Shown piece by piece: positions 27,744 to 37,444 of a stretch of 45,340 nt of DNA. The DNA is taken from IMG/VR virus record IMGVR_UViG_3300020159_002266, positions 1 through 45,340 of that record; one strand, given 5' to 3'. The position numbers were made by a program, and so were the translations under genes. The notes below the pieces were generated by a model. It worked only from the letters and a program-made list of their open reading frames with translations, was not told where the DNA came from and searched no databases. Origin of the DNA: a virus. Every line of letters starts with the position of its first letter. Within the stretch, counting starts at the first letter, position 1.

Positions 27744-28040
27744 ATGGACTGTTTTTCTTTTCCAATTAAATTTTCTTCAGGTCGTTTAAAGACATTGACT
27801 CAAGGAGATTACAACTACTATAGACAAATTCTTACCCTTGCTCTACTTACCGAGGTTGGGGAACACCCAATAACTCCAGACTTTGGTGTATTAGACCCTA
27901 CATTCATATCCATAGAACCGATAGATTTTGTTCTTAATGCAGCACGATTTTTGCCAGAAGTTGAAATACTCGGAATAAATCCTTCATTGACAGAAGATGG
28001 TTCAATGAACGTAGAATTTGATTTTAGATTGAGGACATAA
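27744..28040 (+). CDS. Baseplate wedge protein, gp25-like
   Basis: The 98-residue protein has the fold order of GPW/gp25 proteins. FPIKFSSGRLKTLTQGDYNYYRQILTLALLTEVGEHPITPDFG is followed by a short acidic region and VEILGINPSLTEDGSMNVEFDFRL. It attaches the sheath to the baseplate and primes sheath assembly. Gene order (spike, gp25, J) supports it. The ATG lies 2 bases ahead of the next gene at the other end. Confidence 0.82.
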   Translation: MDCFSFPIKFSSGRLKTLTQGDYNYYRQILTLALLTEVGEHPITPDFGVLDPTFISIEPIDFVLNAARFLPEVEILGINPSLTEDGSMNVEFDFRLRT

Positions 28041-28041
28041 A

Positions 28042-29247
28042 ATGACAATAGATTTTTCGCAATACATATCGCTGACTCCGTTTGATTCTTCTCCAACCTC
28101 TATTTATTTGGATGCAATAGATTACGCAAGAATTGCTTTGCCCGAATTTCAACCTCGCCAAGGAACACCAGAAGACGCAATAATGCAGGCTGTTGCTTAT
28201 ATAAGTGGATTAAACATTGCCGCAATGAATAGACTTCCAGATAGATTAATGGCTGGCCTTGTTGGGATGATGGGAATAGTTCTTGATGAGGGTTCAAAAA
28301 CTATTGCAGATATTAAATTTACTGCCACCACGACAGATGGGACTACGGTTCCTCAAGGAACTGTGGTCAGATATGACTATGAGTTTTTAGGAGACAGAGA
28401 TGCGCTTTATTTTGAAACCACTGAAGAATTAACAATTGAAGCAGTCGGAGAAGAAGAACCGCTCCCGTATGGAAGCGTTGAGGCACAATCTCTTGAGATT
28501 GGTAGAACAATTCCTCTTGCGGTTGGAACAATTTTAGAAATTGAAACACCAACAACAGACATACTTCAAGCAGAACTTGAACTTATGGTTTCTTACGGAG
28601 AAAATCCAGAAAATGAATTTGAATATTTAACAAGAGCAGTAAATCATCTTGCTTCCTTGTCTTCTTCTTTAGCAAAAGCATCTCAGGTTAATTCTTTTAT
28701 AGCGTCTGGATATGGAAACGTAGTTTCTCGTTCAAAAACATACGACCTTACAGACCCAGACGGCGACCTCCTGTTAGGCGACCCGGACGAAGTAGGTTTT
28801 ATAACTATATTTGTTTATGGTATTGGAGATTTTGTTTCATCTGAGCAAAAAACAGATTTGCTTATTGATATTCAAGAAAAAACTGTTGCTGGTCTAGAAG
28901 TAGGAATCGAGGATGTGAACCTGGTAAATCTTGACGTTACTGCAACTGTTTCTTATTCCACAAATTATGAATCGCTAGTAATTGAAAACAATGTTAAATC
29001 TGCATTATCTGCTTATTTTTCTTCTGAAAATTATAGATTTTCAGAAGGAATTAAACTTTCTGAATTTTATGGAATAATTTCCAGTGTTGCTGGGGTTGTT
29101 TTTTTAGAAGACCTGACTGTAACTCCTCAATCTGCTACATATGCAACAAATGACGCTGCTGGAAATATTGAGTACGTCTATAAGGGTTCACTTCCTGCTA
29201 TTGCTTTTGACGATATTGTTTTGACACTTAATTCGATAACTCTATAA
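28042..29247 (+). CDS. Baseplate J-like wedge protein
   Basis: The 401-residue protein matches baseplate J (PF04865). The N-terminus has LPEFQPRQGTPEDAIMQAVAYIS, then a GTVVRYDYEFLG segment. VNSFIASGYGNVVSRSKTYDLTDPDGD is followed by GFITIFVYGIGDFVSSEQKTDLLIDIQEKTVAGLEVGIEDVNLVNLDVTATVSY, the recognisable J core. The C-terminal GVVFLEDLTV strand ends it. AGGA precedes the ATG. It forms the wedge with gp25-like and the next protein. Confidence 0.9.
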   Translation: MTIDFSQYISLTPFDSSPTSIYLDAIDYARIALPEFQPRQGTPEDAIMQAVAYISGLNIAAMNRLPDRLMAGLVGMMGIVLDEGSKTIADIKFTATTTDGTTVPQGTVVRYDYEFLGDRDALYFETTEELTIEAVGEEEPLPYGSVEAQSLEIGRTIPLAVGTILEIETPTTDILQAELELMVSYGENPENEFEYLTRAVNHLASLSSSLAKASQVNSFIASGYGNVVSRSKTYDLTDPDGDLLLGDPDEVGFITIFVYGIGDFVSSEQKTDLLIDIQEKTVAGLEVGIEDVNLVNLDVTATVSYSTNYESLVIENNVKSALSAYFSSENYRFSEGIKLSEFYGIISSVAGVVFLEDLTVTPQSATYATNDAAGNIEYVYKGSLPAIAFDDIVLTLNSITL

Positions 29248-30839
29248 TGAAAACGATTCAAAGACTTAATGATTTTCAGTCCTTAAGGTCGTTTAGTATT
29301 GCAACCTTAGACTCTGTAAATATTGCTGACGTTAGCGTAAATTCTGGATGGTATGTATCTAGCGGAAACGGCTCATTAATTGTCACTGGTGAAAACTTTT
29401 TTTGTAAATCTAATTACGTTTTAAAAATTAGCCCAACCAACAAAGAGCCCATAACTATAAGGCTTGATTTTGACACAGAAACAACACCTTTTGAAATTGG
29501 AGACATAGATGAAGATTTTGTTTTTACTGCTGTATTAAATTGCAACCTAGGAAATCCTGAAGTATCTGCATTAATTTGCAACTCCAACGATGGATGCAAC
29601 GAAGCAAATACAAGAAGCCTTACTGGAGGCTCATGGGATGCCATTAGGTCAAACGTTTTGACTATTACTGGATTAGAAGAAGGCGTTGACCTTTATGGAA
29701 TAACTATTACTATTTCAAACCACAGCCCCAACTTTGACCCAGATGACATATCAATTACTGCCACGCCTCTTTCAAGTATTTATTTATCAACGCCTAACTT
29801 GGTAAATGATGCGGCCTGGATAAATAATCCGGTTATTCAAAACATGAGACCTTATATACCTGGCGTATACGAAAGTTATGACTCAAACGAACTAGACCCG
29901 ACTTGGCCATTTTTTAGATTTGTGGATGTTCTTACAGATGCAATTGCAGATACCATGTTTTTATACTCAGACTGGTTCCAACACGAAAAATCTGAACTTC
30001 CTGCTAACTTCAGCGCTGCGGATGTGGGTACAAGAAGCAGGCTTACCGACTACAACAATGTTAGGGATGAAAACCTTGAGTGGCTTGCTCAGTTTTCTGG
30101 TCGTCAAGTAACTAAGCAGTTATACGATTCAAACAACACAGCAATTATAACTAATACCAACGGGTACAAAATTGCTCAACTTTATCCAGCAATTTATGGA
30201 AGAAATTCAGGAACACAAGGCTCGCTTGTTACTGCTGCTGAATTTGTTTTGACTGGTGACAAAACAGTTTCAATCAGCCAAAGATATAACGCTGGAAGCG
30301 GAGCAAGCCCTTGGAACATAAGAATTACAACTTTAGGTTCGGAAACGCCAGACGTTGACTACAGAGGGGTAGCAAAAGTTGCAACAACTGCAAACATAAA
30401 CCTCGCGACTGATTTGCAAGATGGCGACCTAATTGACAACTACGAACTTTCTACTGGAGACAAAGTTTTAGTAAAGAACCAAACAGCACCGTCTGAAAAC
30501 GGCGTTTACACGGTAGTTGCTTCTGGAGCAGCATCTAGGTCTCCCAACTTTGACACTGGATGGAATGGAACAACAGGAGAAATTAAACAAGGCGCAGTAT
30601 GGTACGTTTCGTCGGGTGATGCAAATGGCGATAATGCTTTTCAAGTTTCTACTAGTGGAAACATAACTATTGGGTCTACGGCAATAAACTTTTCCAGTTT
30701 TTCCGGCTCACCTAATGTCCTGGCTGTTACCGCAGAAGCAAAACCAATGGGATACAAGATTTACCATACAGTTGTTGATGAATTTACATTAACTCTTGGT
30801 AGTGGTACTTTTGGAGTTTTGGGTACTGCCACCTTGTAG
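29247..30839 (+). CDS. gpI-like baseplate protein with inserted fibre-type domain
   Basis: The 530-residue protein follows J and probably occupies the gpI role at the baseplate periphery. It has an N-terminal beta domain (1-170), then a helical part (MRPYIPGVYESYDSNELDPTWPFF, then RFVDVLTDAIADTMFLYSDW) typical of tail proteins after J. A domain at about 369-488 has VAKVATTANINLATDLQ, GDKVLVKNQTAPSENGVY and GAASRSPNFDT. The same domain type occurs in the fibre at 31586-32887, so it was probably inserted. The C-terminal part (AKPMGYKIYHTV) resumes the base fold. Confidence 0.75.
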   Translation: MKTIQRLNDFQSLRSFSIATLDSVNIADVSVNSGWYVSSGNGSLIVTGENFFCKSNYVLKISPTNKEPITIRLDFDTETTPFEIGDIDEDFVFTAVLNCNLGNPEVSALICNSNDGCNEANTRSLTGGSWDAIRSNVLTITGLEEGVDLYGITITISNHSPNFDPDDISITATPLSSIYLSTPNLVNDAAWINNPVIQNMRPYIPGVYESYDSNELDPTWPFFRFVDVLTDAIADTMFLYSDWFQHEKSELPANFSAADVGTRSRLTDYNNVRDENLEWLAQFSGRQVTKQLYDSNNTAIITNTNGYKIAQLYPAIYGRNSGTQGSLVTAAEFVLTGDKTVSISQRYNAGSGASPWNIRITTLGSETPDVDYRGVAKVATTANINLATDLQDGDLIDNYELSTGDKVLVKNQTAPSENGVYTVVASGAASRSPNFDTGWNGTTGEIKQGAVWYVSSGDANGDNAFQVSTSGNITIGSTAINFSSFSGSPNVLAVTAEAKPMGYKIYHTVVDEFTLTLGSGTFGVLGTATL

Positions 30840-30883
30840 TCACCGCTATGAGGCACAATATATAAGAGGTTTAAGGTGGTCGC

Positions 30884-31261
30884 ATGATTGCAGGAAATTA
30901 CAACATACTCTGTCAGCAAGGGTCTAGTTTTGCACGCACCATAGCACTTGAGCAACCAAGAACCCCAACAGAAGAAGACCCGGCGGAATACGAGATTTAC
31001 CCACTCACAAACCATACGGCACGGATGCAGGTTAGAAGAACGGTTGCTACCGAAGGAGACCCACTGATTTCGTTAACAACCGAAAATGGAAGAATATCCA
31101 TAAATGGCGCAGCCGGTTTGATAGCGCTATCTATAAGTGCTGCCGATACTGCGGCTCTTACTTCCAGCGGGGTTTATGACCTTGAAATTATTTCTTCTGG
31201 CGGACTCGTATCAAGAGTTATTCAAGGAACATTCACTCTTTCTCTTGAGGTAACACGATGA
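30884..31261 (+). CDS. Tail/baseplate accessory protein
   Basis: The 125-residue product starts at ATG 30884, preceded by AAGGTGG. MIAGNYNILCQQGSSFARTIAL, TARMQVRRTV and GVYDLEIISSGGLVSRVIQGTFTLS suggest a compact beta fold. Such proteins commonly precede fibre genes and act as receptor-binding or fibre-attachment subunits. No signature motif confirms the function. It overlaps the next gene by 4 bases. Confidence 0.7.
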   Translation: MIAGNYNILCQQGSSFARTIALEQPRTPTEEDPAEYEIYPLTNHTARMQVRRTVATEGDPLISLTTENGRISINGAAGLIALSISAADTAALTSSGVYDLEIISSGGLVSRVIQGTFTLSLEVTR

Positions 31262-31572
31262 GTAATACAGTTCCAAACAATGTAAATATTTATCAAGATA
31301 CTCCAAACAGCGTAACTGTGGACCAAGATGCGCCAAATCTTGTTGTTGTTCGCTCAACGTCTCCTTCCAACACGCTTACGAACAGGCATGAATTTACTCA
31401 AGGGACTGCATCCGCAACATGGGTAATAACTCATGCGCTCGGAGGAAAGCCATCGGTAACCATTGTGGACTCTGCAGATACGCATGTATTTGGTGAGGTA
31501 CAATACAATAGTAATACTCAGATTACTGTCCTGTTCTCTGCGGCATTTTCTGGAAAAGCATATCTCACGTAA
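31258..31572 (+). CDS. Small beta-rich fibre-associated protein
   Basis: The 104-residue protein contains WVITHALGGKPSVTIVDSADTHVFGEVQYNSNTQITVLFSAAFSGKAYL. This is the pattern of C-terminal domains on many phage fibre proteins (HxLGxxPxVxVVD ... FSAAFSGxAYL). The first half has repeating NVNIYQDTPNSVTVDQDAPNLVVV segments. It is joined to its neighbour by an ATGA overlap. It is probably a baseplate decoration or short fibre. Confidence 0.7.
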   Translation: MSNTVPNNVNIYQDTPNSVTVDQDAPNLVVVRSTSPSNTLTNRHEFTQGTASATWVITHALGGKPSVTIVDSADTHVFGEVQYNSNTQITVLFSAAFSGKAYLT

Positions 31573-31585
31573 GGTGGAGTAAAAA

Positions 31586-32887
31586 ATGGCACAAAAATTT
31601 CTTACAAATATTGACCTAAACAGTAATCAACTGATTAATGCCAAATTTGAGGCGCTTGCTACAAACCCAACCACTGGCAACTTTGAAGGCCGGATGTACT
31701 TCAATACAGCCACGTTCACCCTCATGGTGTACGCAAATGCTGCTTGGAAGAAATCAGTCCATTCCATCGCTTCTGGTGGTGGCGCAGGCATTGCAGAAGC
31801 CCTCACGGTTTCTGAGTCCAATGGCACCGTAACCCTTACTCTTAATGTTGCCGACACTGACTCTGCTGGTCTCATGCCAGCGGCAATGTGGCAAGCAATC
31901 ACTGATGCAACCGATGCTGCAACTGCTTCAAAGTTGGTCAAAAGAGACTCAAGCGGAAACGCTAAGGTTGCCGACCCTACAGATGCTGCGCACATTGCAA
32001 CCAAGGGATACGTAGACGCCGCTCGTCAAGGTCTTGATGTTAAGGCTTCAGTAAGAGTCGCAACAACTGGTGCTGTTCTGTTGGCTTCAGGTCTTGAGGC
32101 TGGCGATGTAATTGACGGAGTAACGCTCGCTGAAGGAGACCGTGTTCTTGTTAAAAACCAAGGTACTGCATCAGAAAACGGTATTTATGTAGCAGTTGCT
32201 TCTGCCGCAGGTGCGGCTTCTCGTGCAGACGATGCAAATACTTCAGCAAAAATTACGACAGGAATGTTTACTTTTGTCTCTGAAGGTACAGTAAACGGAG
32301 ACAATGGTTTTGTTCTTACGACAAACGACGCAATTACTCTTGGAACAACAGGTTTAGACTTTGTTCAGTTCTCTGGTGCAGGCCAAGTCATTGCTGGCAA
32401 CGGTCTTACTAAAGATGGAAACACGCTTGATGTTGTTGGTACAGCAGGAAGAATTACTGCCAATGCCAACAGTATTGACATTGATTCTACTTATATCGGT
32501 CAAAACACAATCACAACACTTGGAACAATCACCACTGGTATTTGGAATGGCACAGACGTAGCCGTTGCAGACGGTGGTACTGGTGGCTCAACGGCCGCTA
32601 CGGCTCGTACGAACCTCGGTATTGCAACATCTGCCGGAACTTCAACAACATCTACTCCGGCCCTTGCGCGAATCGCAAAACAAGCCTGTGCCGCAAGTGC
32701 TGCAGGTACTTCGTCAACCGTAGTTACTCACTTGTTTAACTCAACTGACGTCATTGTTCAGATTTATGAGGTATCAAGTGGAGCAACAGTAGTCGGCGAT
32801 GTTGTTCGCACAAATGCTGACACAGTAACGGTAACCCTTCTTGGAACAATTACAGCAGGCGACTACACAATCGTAGTGACCGGATAG
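31586..32887 (+). CDS. Tail fibre protein
   Basis: The 433-residue protein begins MAQKFLTNIDLNSNQL, which resembles the N-terminus of the fibre at 33125. Residues about 149-267 hold the same GDRVLVKNQ...ENGIY domain as the baseplate protein at 29247. Near 330 it has GIWNGTDVAVADGGTGGSTAATARTNLGI, the common trimeric-fibre motif. The beta-rich end (IYEVSSGATVVGDVV) fits a fibre tip. GGTGGAG is a strong ribosome site. It likely mediates binding or structural reach. Confidence 0.88.
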   Translation: MAQKFLTNIDLNSNQLINAKFEALATNPTTGNFEGRMYFNTATFTLMVYANAAWKKSVHSIASGGGAGIAEALTVSESNGTVTLTLNVADTDSAGLMPAAMWQAITDATDAATASKLVKRDSSGNAKVADPTDAAHIATKGYVDAARQGLDVKASVRVATTGAVLLASGLEAGDVIDGVTLAEGDRVLVKNQGTASENGIYVAVASAAGAASRADDANTSAKITTGMFTFVSEGTVNGDNGFVLTTNDAITLGTTGLDFVQFSGAGQVIAGNGLTKDGNTLDVVGTAGRITANANSIDIDSTYIGQNTITTLGTITTGIWNGTDVAVADGGTGGSTAATARTNLGIATSAGTSTTSTPALARIAKQACAASAAGTSSTVVTHLFNSTDVIVQIYEVSSGATVVGDVVRTNADTVTVTLLGTITAGDYTIVVTG

Positions 32888-32892
32888 TAAAT

Positions 32893-33081
32893 ATGAAAAT
32901 TACAGCAGAACAAAAAGCAATGGCAGCATCGTACGCAAGAAGCGTCCTTGGTGCAGCAGTCGCAACATATGTAGCAACAAACGATTTGAAACTTACTGCT
33001 AACGCTCTTTGGGCAGCAGCGCTTCCTGTTATTCTTCGTTACCTAAATCCAAAAGACACAGCATTCGGCAAAAAGGCTTAA
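32893..33081 (+). CDS. Putative holin (r1t-type) or small membrane protein
   Basis: The 62-residue product has a helical N-terminus with Arg (AMAASYARSVLGAAVATYVATNDLK) and a second hydrophobic run (ALWAAALPVILRYLNP). This is reminiscent of phage r1t-family holins, which have two short membrane helices. It stands in the fibre region, where holins can occur. The hydrophobicity is moderate, and the sequence is short, so a simple structural role is not excluded. Confidence 0.55.
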   Translation: MKITAEQKAMAASYARSVLGAAVATYVATNDLKLTANALWAAALPVILRYLNPKDTAFGKKA

Positions 33082-33124
33082 TGCTTAGCCCTGAGGGGCA
33101 CTAACAAGAGAAACGACTGAGGTC

Positions 33125-34075
33125 ATGGCTCAAAAATTTATAACACCTATCGCCATTAAGCAGTTGTCCTCTGCTGGCTCTGATGGGTTGACAATTTTTG
33201 TAGACCAAGAAACTTTTGCAAGACTGCAAATCCAAGGTGGCGGTCGCCTTGTCTGGGGCGACGGAACCCAGGGCGGAGACGTAAATCTCTACCGAGATGA
33301 AGCAAACGTCTTAAAAACCGACGACACCTTTAAAGTCCCCACTCTCTTTATTGACGGGATTGAAGTAGACACAACTGGCGCAGCAAGCGACCAAGTTCTT
33401 AAATTCAACGGAACCAAGTTTGTTCCTGGAACCGCATCTACGGTTGCTGCTCTTGATGACTTAACTGACGTAACAATAACGAGCGTTGCTAGTGGTCAGG
33501 TTCTGCAATGGAACGGCACTGCGTGGGTAAACTCCACTGTTGCAGGACCAACAGGGGCAACTGGACCCGCTGGCGCTACGGGAGTGACTGGAGCAACTGG
33601 TGATACTGGTCCAACAGGAGCAGAAGGTCTAGTTGGTGCAGAAGGAGCGGCTGGTGCAGAGGGTGCGACTGGTCCAGAAGGCGCTACAGGTCCAACAGGC
33701 CCAGAAGGCGCGACTGGCGCTACGGGTCCTTCTGGAGTTCCTGGTTCAGATGGTGCGGATGGTGATGATGGTGCTACGGGTCCAGAGGGCGCGACTGGCG
33801 CTACGGGTCCAAGCGGTCCAAGCGGTGCTTCAGGAGCCACTGGTCCCACAGGCTTGGGATATGTAGTTACATCTACATCATCCGTAGTGCTTGAAGGGTT
33901 AGGAACAAGGTCGTTTACATTAAATACAGCAAACCATGCTTATGTAACCGGCATGAGAGTACGAGCCTACGGAACTGGTGGCGGCAATGAAGGCTATGTG
34001 GAAGGAATCGCAACGGTTAGTGGTACAAGCATGCAGATTTTGGTAGACACTGTAGAACAGACAGCAAGCGCGTAA
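33125..34075 (+). CDS. Collagen-like tail fibre
   Basis: The 316-residue protein has a non-repetitive N-terminus of 140 residues ([16 protein letters not shown] start, then [16 protein letters not shown]). Residues 141-242 are 34 uninterrupted Gly-X-Y triplets, mostly GAT, GPT, GPE and GAE. A beta-rich C-terminus ([20 protein letters not shown]) follows. Threonine dominates the Y position and proline is mostly in X. Such segments form trimeric collagen rods in phage fibres. A strong GAGG site precedes ATG. Confidence 0.9.
   Translation: MAQKFITPIAIKQLSSAGSDGLTIFVDQETFARLQIQGGGRLVWGDGTQGGDVNLYRDEANVLKTDDTFKVPTLFIDGIEVDTTGAASDQVLKFNGTKFVPGTASTVAALDDLTDVTITSVASGQVLQWNGTAWVNSTVAGPTGATGPAGATGVTGATGDTGPTGAEGLVGAEGAAGAEGATGPEGATGPTGPEGATGATGPSGVPGSDGADGDDGATGPEGATGATGPSGPSGASGATGPTGLGYVVTSTSSVVLEGLGTRSFTLNTANHAYVTGMRVRAYGTGGGNEGYVEGIATVSGTSMQILVDTVEQTASA
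33545..33850 (+). repeat. Collagen-like Gly-X-Y tract
   Basis: Thirty-four consecutive Gly-X-Y triplets are encoded by degenerate 9-base units. The tract gives long spurious open frames on the opposite strand, in which Pro-Val-Ala-Pro repeats appear. Confidence 0.9.
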
Positions 34076-34079
34076 CGAA

Positions 34080-34610
34080 ATGACGACTTTTACTAACTGG
34101 ACATTTTCTGTTGCGGGCAATATTGGTCCGACTGGCACTACAGGCGCGACTGGTCCGACTGGAGTATTCCTTGTCTCTGATACGCCTCCAGCATCTCCAA
34201 ATGTTGGTGATATCTGGTTTGAATCCGATAGTGGCAAGACTTTTGTTTACTTTGACTCGTTCTGGGTTGAGTCAAACAGTGGAGGTTCGGGGTCGGTTCA
34301 GGAAACAACACTAACAACAAACAGTGCCACGACAATCACGAGTTTCAGCAAAATTGTTGTTAGGAGTGGTGAGTTCCTTATTCAAGTTACTCAGGGTTCA
34401 AAATACACCGTGTCAAAGATTCTATTAATTCATAACGGAACCACTCCAACTCTTGCCGAGTACGGCGTTATTGAGTTGGGAACTACTCGTATTCCTTTGA
34501 CTATCTCTACTTCTATTAGTGGTGACAATGTTCTCGTTCAAGCAACCGTGACGGACGCTGCTACTACCAGCGCGTATGTCAAGGTCGTTTCTAGTTTGAT
34601 AGGTTTATAG
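34080..34610 (+). CDS. Short collagen-like fibre protein
   Basis: The 176-residue protein has a short N-terminus with [16 protein letters not shown], only a few collagen triplets. It then shows PPASPNVGDIWFESDSGKTFVYFDSFWVE, a module repeated in phage fibres (compare [26 protein letters not shown] in the 35987 gene). A beta-rich end with SKYTVSKILLIHNGTTPTLAEYG may be a binding tip. It starts 5 bases after the previous stop. Confidence 0.82.
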   Translation: MTTFTNWTFSVAGNIGPTGTTGATGPTGVFLVSDTPPASPNVGDIWFESDSGKTFVYFDSFWVESNSGGSGSVQETTLTTNSATTITSFSKIVVRSGEFLIQVTQGSKYTVSKILLIHNGTTPTLAEYGVIELGTTRIPLTISTSISGDNVLVQATVTDAATTSAYVKVVSSLIGL

Positions 34611-34611
34611 C

Positions 34612-34962
34612 ATGTTAATTCAAATTTATGGTTGGCCTTTGGGCACTACAGACAAATCGGCAACAACTCAAGAAGAACTTGTTCAAGCGCTTCGTGAAAT
34701 GCGCGATGTTCTTCTAAAAGAATCAGACTGGACACAAATGCCAGATTGCCCCATTTCTGAAGAGATTAAAAACGATTGGCGTATTTGGAGACAAGCAATG
34801 CGAGACATTACTTCTACTGTTTCTTATCCTCTTGAAAACACCATTCAGTTACCAGTAACACCAGAATCGGGTCGCCCTATTTCGTGGAATAACTGGGATT
34901 TAAACAATAACGCTATTCCGTGGACTGTTGTCCCAAGTACTCCTGTAGCAGAGGAAGAATAA
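34612..34962 (+). CDS. Tail-fibre assembly chaperone (Phage_tail_APC type)
   Basis: The 116-residue product has ALREMRDVLLKESDWTQMPDCPISEEIKNDWRIWRQAMRDI. This is close to the RDxLLxxtDW...D.p.s...k..W..yRqaLRDI motif of Phage_tail_APC (PF16778). Proteins of this family accompany fibre genes. The rest is short and Pro-rich. It starts after a 1-base gap from the previous gene. Confidence 0.75.
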   Translation: MLIQIYGWPLGTTDKSATTQEELVQALREMRDVLLKESDWTQMPDCPISEEIKNDWRIWRQAMRDITSTVSYPLENTIQLPVTPESGRPISWNNWDLNNNAIPWTVVPSTPVAEEE

Positions 34963-34964
34963 AG

Positions 34965-35984
34965 ATGGCAAGAACTAGATTTACAGTCAAAGAAGGAATC
35001 TCTGTTGCTGATGACAACAGTGCTGGCGGTTATCCGTTAATTCCAGTAGGTGGGTTAATGCCATATGCGGGTGCAACTTCACCAGAAGGATGGTTTCTTT
35101 GTGATGGCGCTGCAATAAACAGAACAACATACGCAAACTTGTTTGCAGTATTGGGCACAACATACGGAAGCGGAAACGGAACAACTACTTTTAATGTTCC
35201 AGACATGCGTAGTCGCATGCCGATTGGTGCTGGTGCTGGAACTGGATTAACCTCACGAGCGCTTGCGGCAACAGGTGGCGATGAAAGCGTTGTTATCGCT
35301 TCTGGAAATCTTCCTACACATGTTCACTCTATTGCACACGACCATGCAAATGTAACATCAACAGGACAAAGCGTTGACCATAGTCATTCCATAGACCCAC
35401 CGAATACGACATCTGGAAATGACAACACTGAGCATACACATTCCATTGACCCACCAAATACGACTTCAACTGGGACGAATGTTAACCATAGTCACGATAC
35501 TGACCCAGCAAACACAACATCAGGTGGTCAAAACAATGACCATTATCATTTAACTGGTGGATACCACACCCACTCATACAAAGCCGCTCAAACTGCTACT
35601 GCTGGTACAAACCGTGCCATTCTGACTGGTACTGGTTCTGGAGCAATAACCGGTGGAATTAACGATGAATATGCTGGAACGACAGGTTGGACGGCATTGG
35701 ACCACACGCACAATACAAATATTGGCGCTACAACATCAGGTGGTCACAGCGTTGACCATAGTCATGATACCAATATTGCTGCTTTTACTTCTGGTGGTCG
35801 TAGTGCTTATCACCAACATGATGTCAATATTGCCCCTTTCACTTCTGGTGGCGCAAGCGTTGGACACACACACGATGTTGACCTTCCAAACTTTACTGGT
35901 GATTCGGGCAACGGTGGATTTGCAAACACTGCACTCGCATTAATGAACCCATTTTTAGCCGTTAACTACATTATTAAGTACTAA
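34965..35984 (+). CDS. Tail collar protein with His-x-His repeats
   Basis: The ATG at 34965 has GAGGA upstream and is preferred over a longer GTG start at 34920. The 339-residue protein holds a phage tail collar domain (PF07484): [27 protein letters not shown] and [15 protein letters not shown] near residues 20-90. Two tracts, about 134-200 and 245-310, contain nine His-x-His units (DHSHS, EHTHS, NHSHD, DHYHL, YHTHS, DHTHN, DHSHD, YHQHD, GHTHD). Spaced His-x-His motifs in trimeric fibres such as T4 gp37 bind iron. Confidence 0.9.
   Translation: MARTRFTVKEGISVADDNSAGGYPLIPVGGLMPYAGATSPEGWFLCDGAAINRTTYANLFAVLGTTYGSGNGTTTFNVPDMRSRMPIGAGAGTGLTSRALAATGGDESVVIASGNLPTHVHSIAHDHANVTSTGQSVDHSHSIDPPNTTSGNDNTEHTHSIDPPNTTSTGTNVNHSHDTDPANTTSGGQNNDHYHLTGGYHTHSYKAAQTATAGTNRAILTGTGSGAITGGINDEYAGTTGWTALDHTHNTNIGATTSGGHSVDHSHDTNIAAFTSGGRSAYHQHDVNIAPFTSGGASVGHTHDVDLPNFTGDSGNGGFANTALALMNPFLAVNYIIKY
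35369..35884 (+). repeat. His-x-His repeat region in the collar gene
   Basis: Nine His-x-His motifs occur, often with about 20 residues per unit and the linker text DPPNTTSG or TSGGxSxxH. The units are similar at DNA level (ACxATAGTCAT patterns), so they probably arose by duplication. Confidence 0.85.
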
Positions 35985-35986
35985 TC

Positions 35987-36679
35987 ATGGCTATTGACTT
36001 TCCAAACTCACCGCTCACAAACGACCTTCACTCAGTTTCGGGGAAGACGTGGAAGTGGGATGGAGAAAAATGGGTTGTCATTTACACAGACCTGTCTGGA
36101 CCTATTGGTGCGACGGGTTCAACAGGACCCACAGGACTAACAGGCGCGACTGGTCCAACAGGGTTAACTGGCGCGACAGGACCTACAGGCTTGACAGGAG
36201 CAACTGGCCCAACGGGTGTCGCAGCAACGATTGCTGTAGGAACAACTACTGGTGGAGCAACTGGTGCTGTAACGAATAGCGGAACATCGGGTGCTGCAGT
36301 GCTTGACTTTGTTGTTCCAATTGGGGCAACTGGGCCTACCGGACCTACGGGTGTAACTGGACCTACAGGTCCTACAGGTCCGACTGGTGTTACGGGCGCG
36401 ACTGGGGTAACAGGACCCACAGCAATTACAAGTTCTGCAACTGCGCCAGTATCTCCTTCTGCTGGTCAGGTTTGGTTTGATACAACTACTGGCGCTTCAT
36501 ACATCTACTACAACTCAGCATGGGTTGAACTAGGTGGCGGTTCAATGTCGCCACTCCCAACTTTGTCTTCCACCCTTCCTACGTCACCATGGGCTGGCCA
36601 AATGGTTTACGAAACAAACACAAAACTTCTTAAAATTTACAACGGAACTTCCTGGAAAACCGTACTGGATGCAACCTGA
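35987..36679 (+). CDS. Collagen-like fibre with DFxxPxGATG domain
   Basis: The 230-residue protein starts with a [25 protein letters not shown] module also seen in the next gene. Collagen triplets follow, then a beta segment ([39 protein letters not shown]), more triplets, and a [21 protein letters not shown] module. The C-terminus has [25 protein letters not shown]. Several modules recur elsewhere in this fibre region, which indicates module shuffling. Confidence 0.85.
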   Translation: MAIDFPNSPLTNDLHSVSGKTWKWDGEKWVVIYTDLSGPIGATGSTGPTGLTGATGPTGLTGATGPTGLTGATGPTGVAATIAVGTTTGGATGAVTNSGTSGAAVLDFVVPIGATGPTGPTGVTGPTGPTGPTGVTGATGVTGPTAITSSATAPVSPSAGQVWFDTTTGASYIYYNSAWVELGGGSMSPLPTLSSTLPTSPWAGQMVYETNTKLLKIYNGTSWKTVLDAT

Positions 36680-37443
36680 TGCCAGCGATTACTTTTCCTG
36701 CTTCTCCATACCAATATCAGATTTATACAGTCGGCTCTAAGAGTTGGCAATGGGACGGTTCTGTATGGGCTGCCTACTACAACGAGAGCGTTGACTCTGT
36801 TTATGGAACCGGTGCTGACGGTGATGCGACTCTAGACGGAACGACAACCGTTTTAGGCATGGCTCCATCTTCAAGCGTTTACTCCATGACTACAGACATG
36901 TTTTTCAACGATTTAACCATCAACGCGAACGTTCGTCTTGCTCCTAATGGATACAGAATTTTTGTTAAAGGCACATTGAAGTTTATGGGAACTAACTCCA
37001 CGATTGGTTATACGGCTGGGTTTGCAACTTCTGGTTCAATCATGCAGGGTGGGGCGGCATCAACAGCGGTAACTCACTCATTAGGTGGTTCTGCTACTGG
37101 ATACACAGCAACAGCGCCTACCGCAGGTATGGGTGGTTCCACTTATTTTCAAGTGCCTCACCAAGCGATAACTGGATACTCAATGACGGCATCAGGTGGT
37201 CCTACATTTCTTCGTGGAGGCGCTGGAGGAACTGCACAAGCAGGTGGTGGAGTCGTCATCATTGCTGCTCGTTACATTTCTGGTCCTGCATCAGGTACGG
37301 CCTACATCAAAGCCCCAGGAACCGCACCTGCAGGTGGAGGAGTAATACTTATCGTTTCTTCTGCTGCAACATTGGCTGCTGGAATTACTACAGACGTAAC
37401 TGGACAAAATCCAGGCACCGTCTACTATATGTCACAGGTGTGA
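36679..37443 (+). CDS. Glycine-rich adhesin-like fibre, short paralogue
   Basis: The 254-residue protein opens with the same FPASPYQ...KSWQWDGSVW module. It continues with VYGTGADGDATLDGTTTVLG and LAPNGYRIFVKGTLKFMGTN, matching the N-terminus of the next gene. Its Gly-rich core (LRGGAGGTAQAGGGVVIIAARYI, then PAGGGVILIVSSAATL) and ending in VYYMSQV match the same gene's C-terminus. It therefore looks like a version without the long insertions. The ATG overlaps the previous TGA. Confidence 0.8.
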   Translation: MPAITFPASPYQYQIYTVGSKSWQWDGSVWAAYYNESVDSVYGTGADGDATLDGTTTVLGMAPSSSVYSMTTDMFFNDLTINANVRLAPNGYRIFVKGTLKFMGTNSTIGYTAGFATSGSIMQGGAASTAVTHSLGGSATGYTATAPTAGMGGSTYFQVPHQAITGYSMTASGGPTFLRGGAGGTAQAGGGVVIIAARYISGPASGTAYIKAPGTAPAGGGVILIVSSAATLAAGITTDVTGQNPGTVYYMSQV

Positions 37444-37444
37444 T

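Noticed and set aside
33088-33099. GCCC-TGAG-GGGC hairpin after the holin candidate
   Set aside because: Only a 4-bp stem without a T-run; too weak to call a terminator.
33496-33849. Minus-strand Pro-Val-Ala-Pro-rich open frame, and similar frames at 36082-36420 and 44653-45339
   Set aside because: They are antisense shadows of collagen-like GATGPT repeats, which lack stop codons on the other strand.
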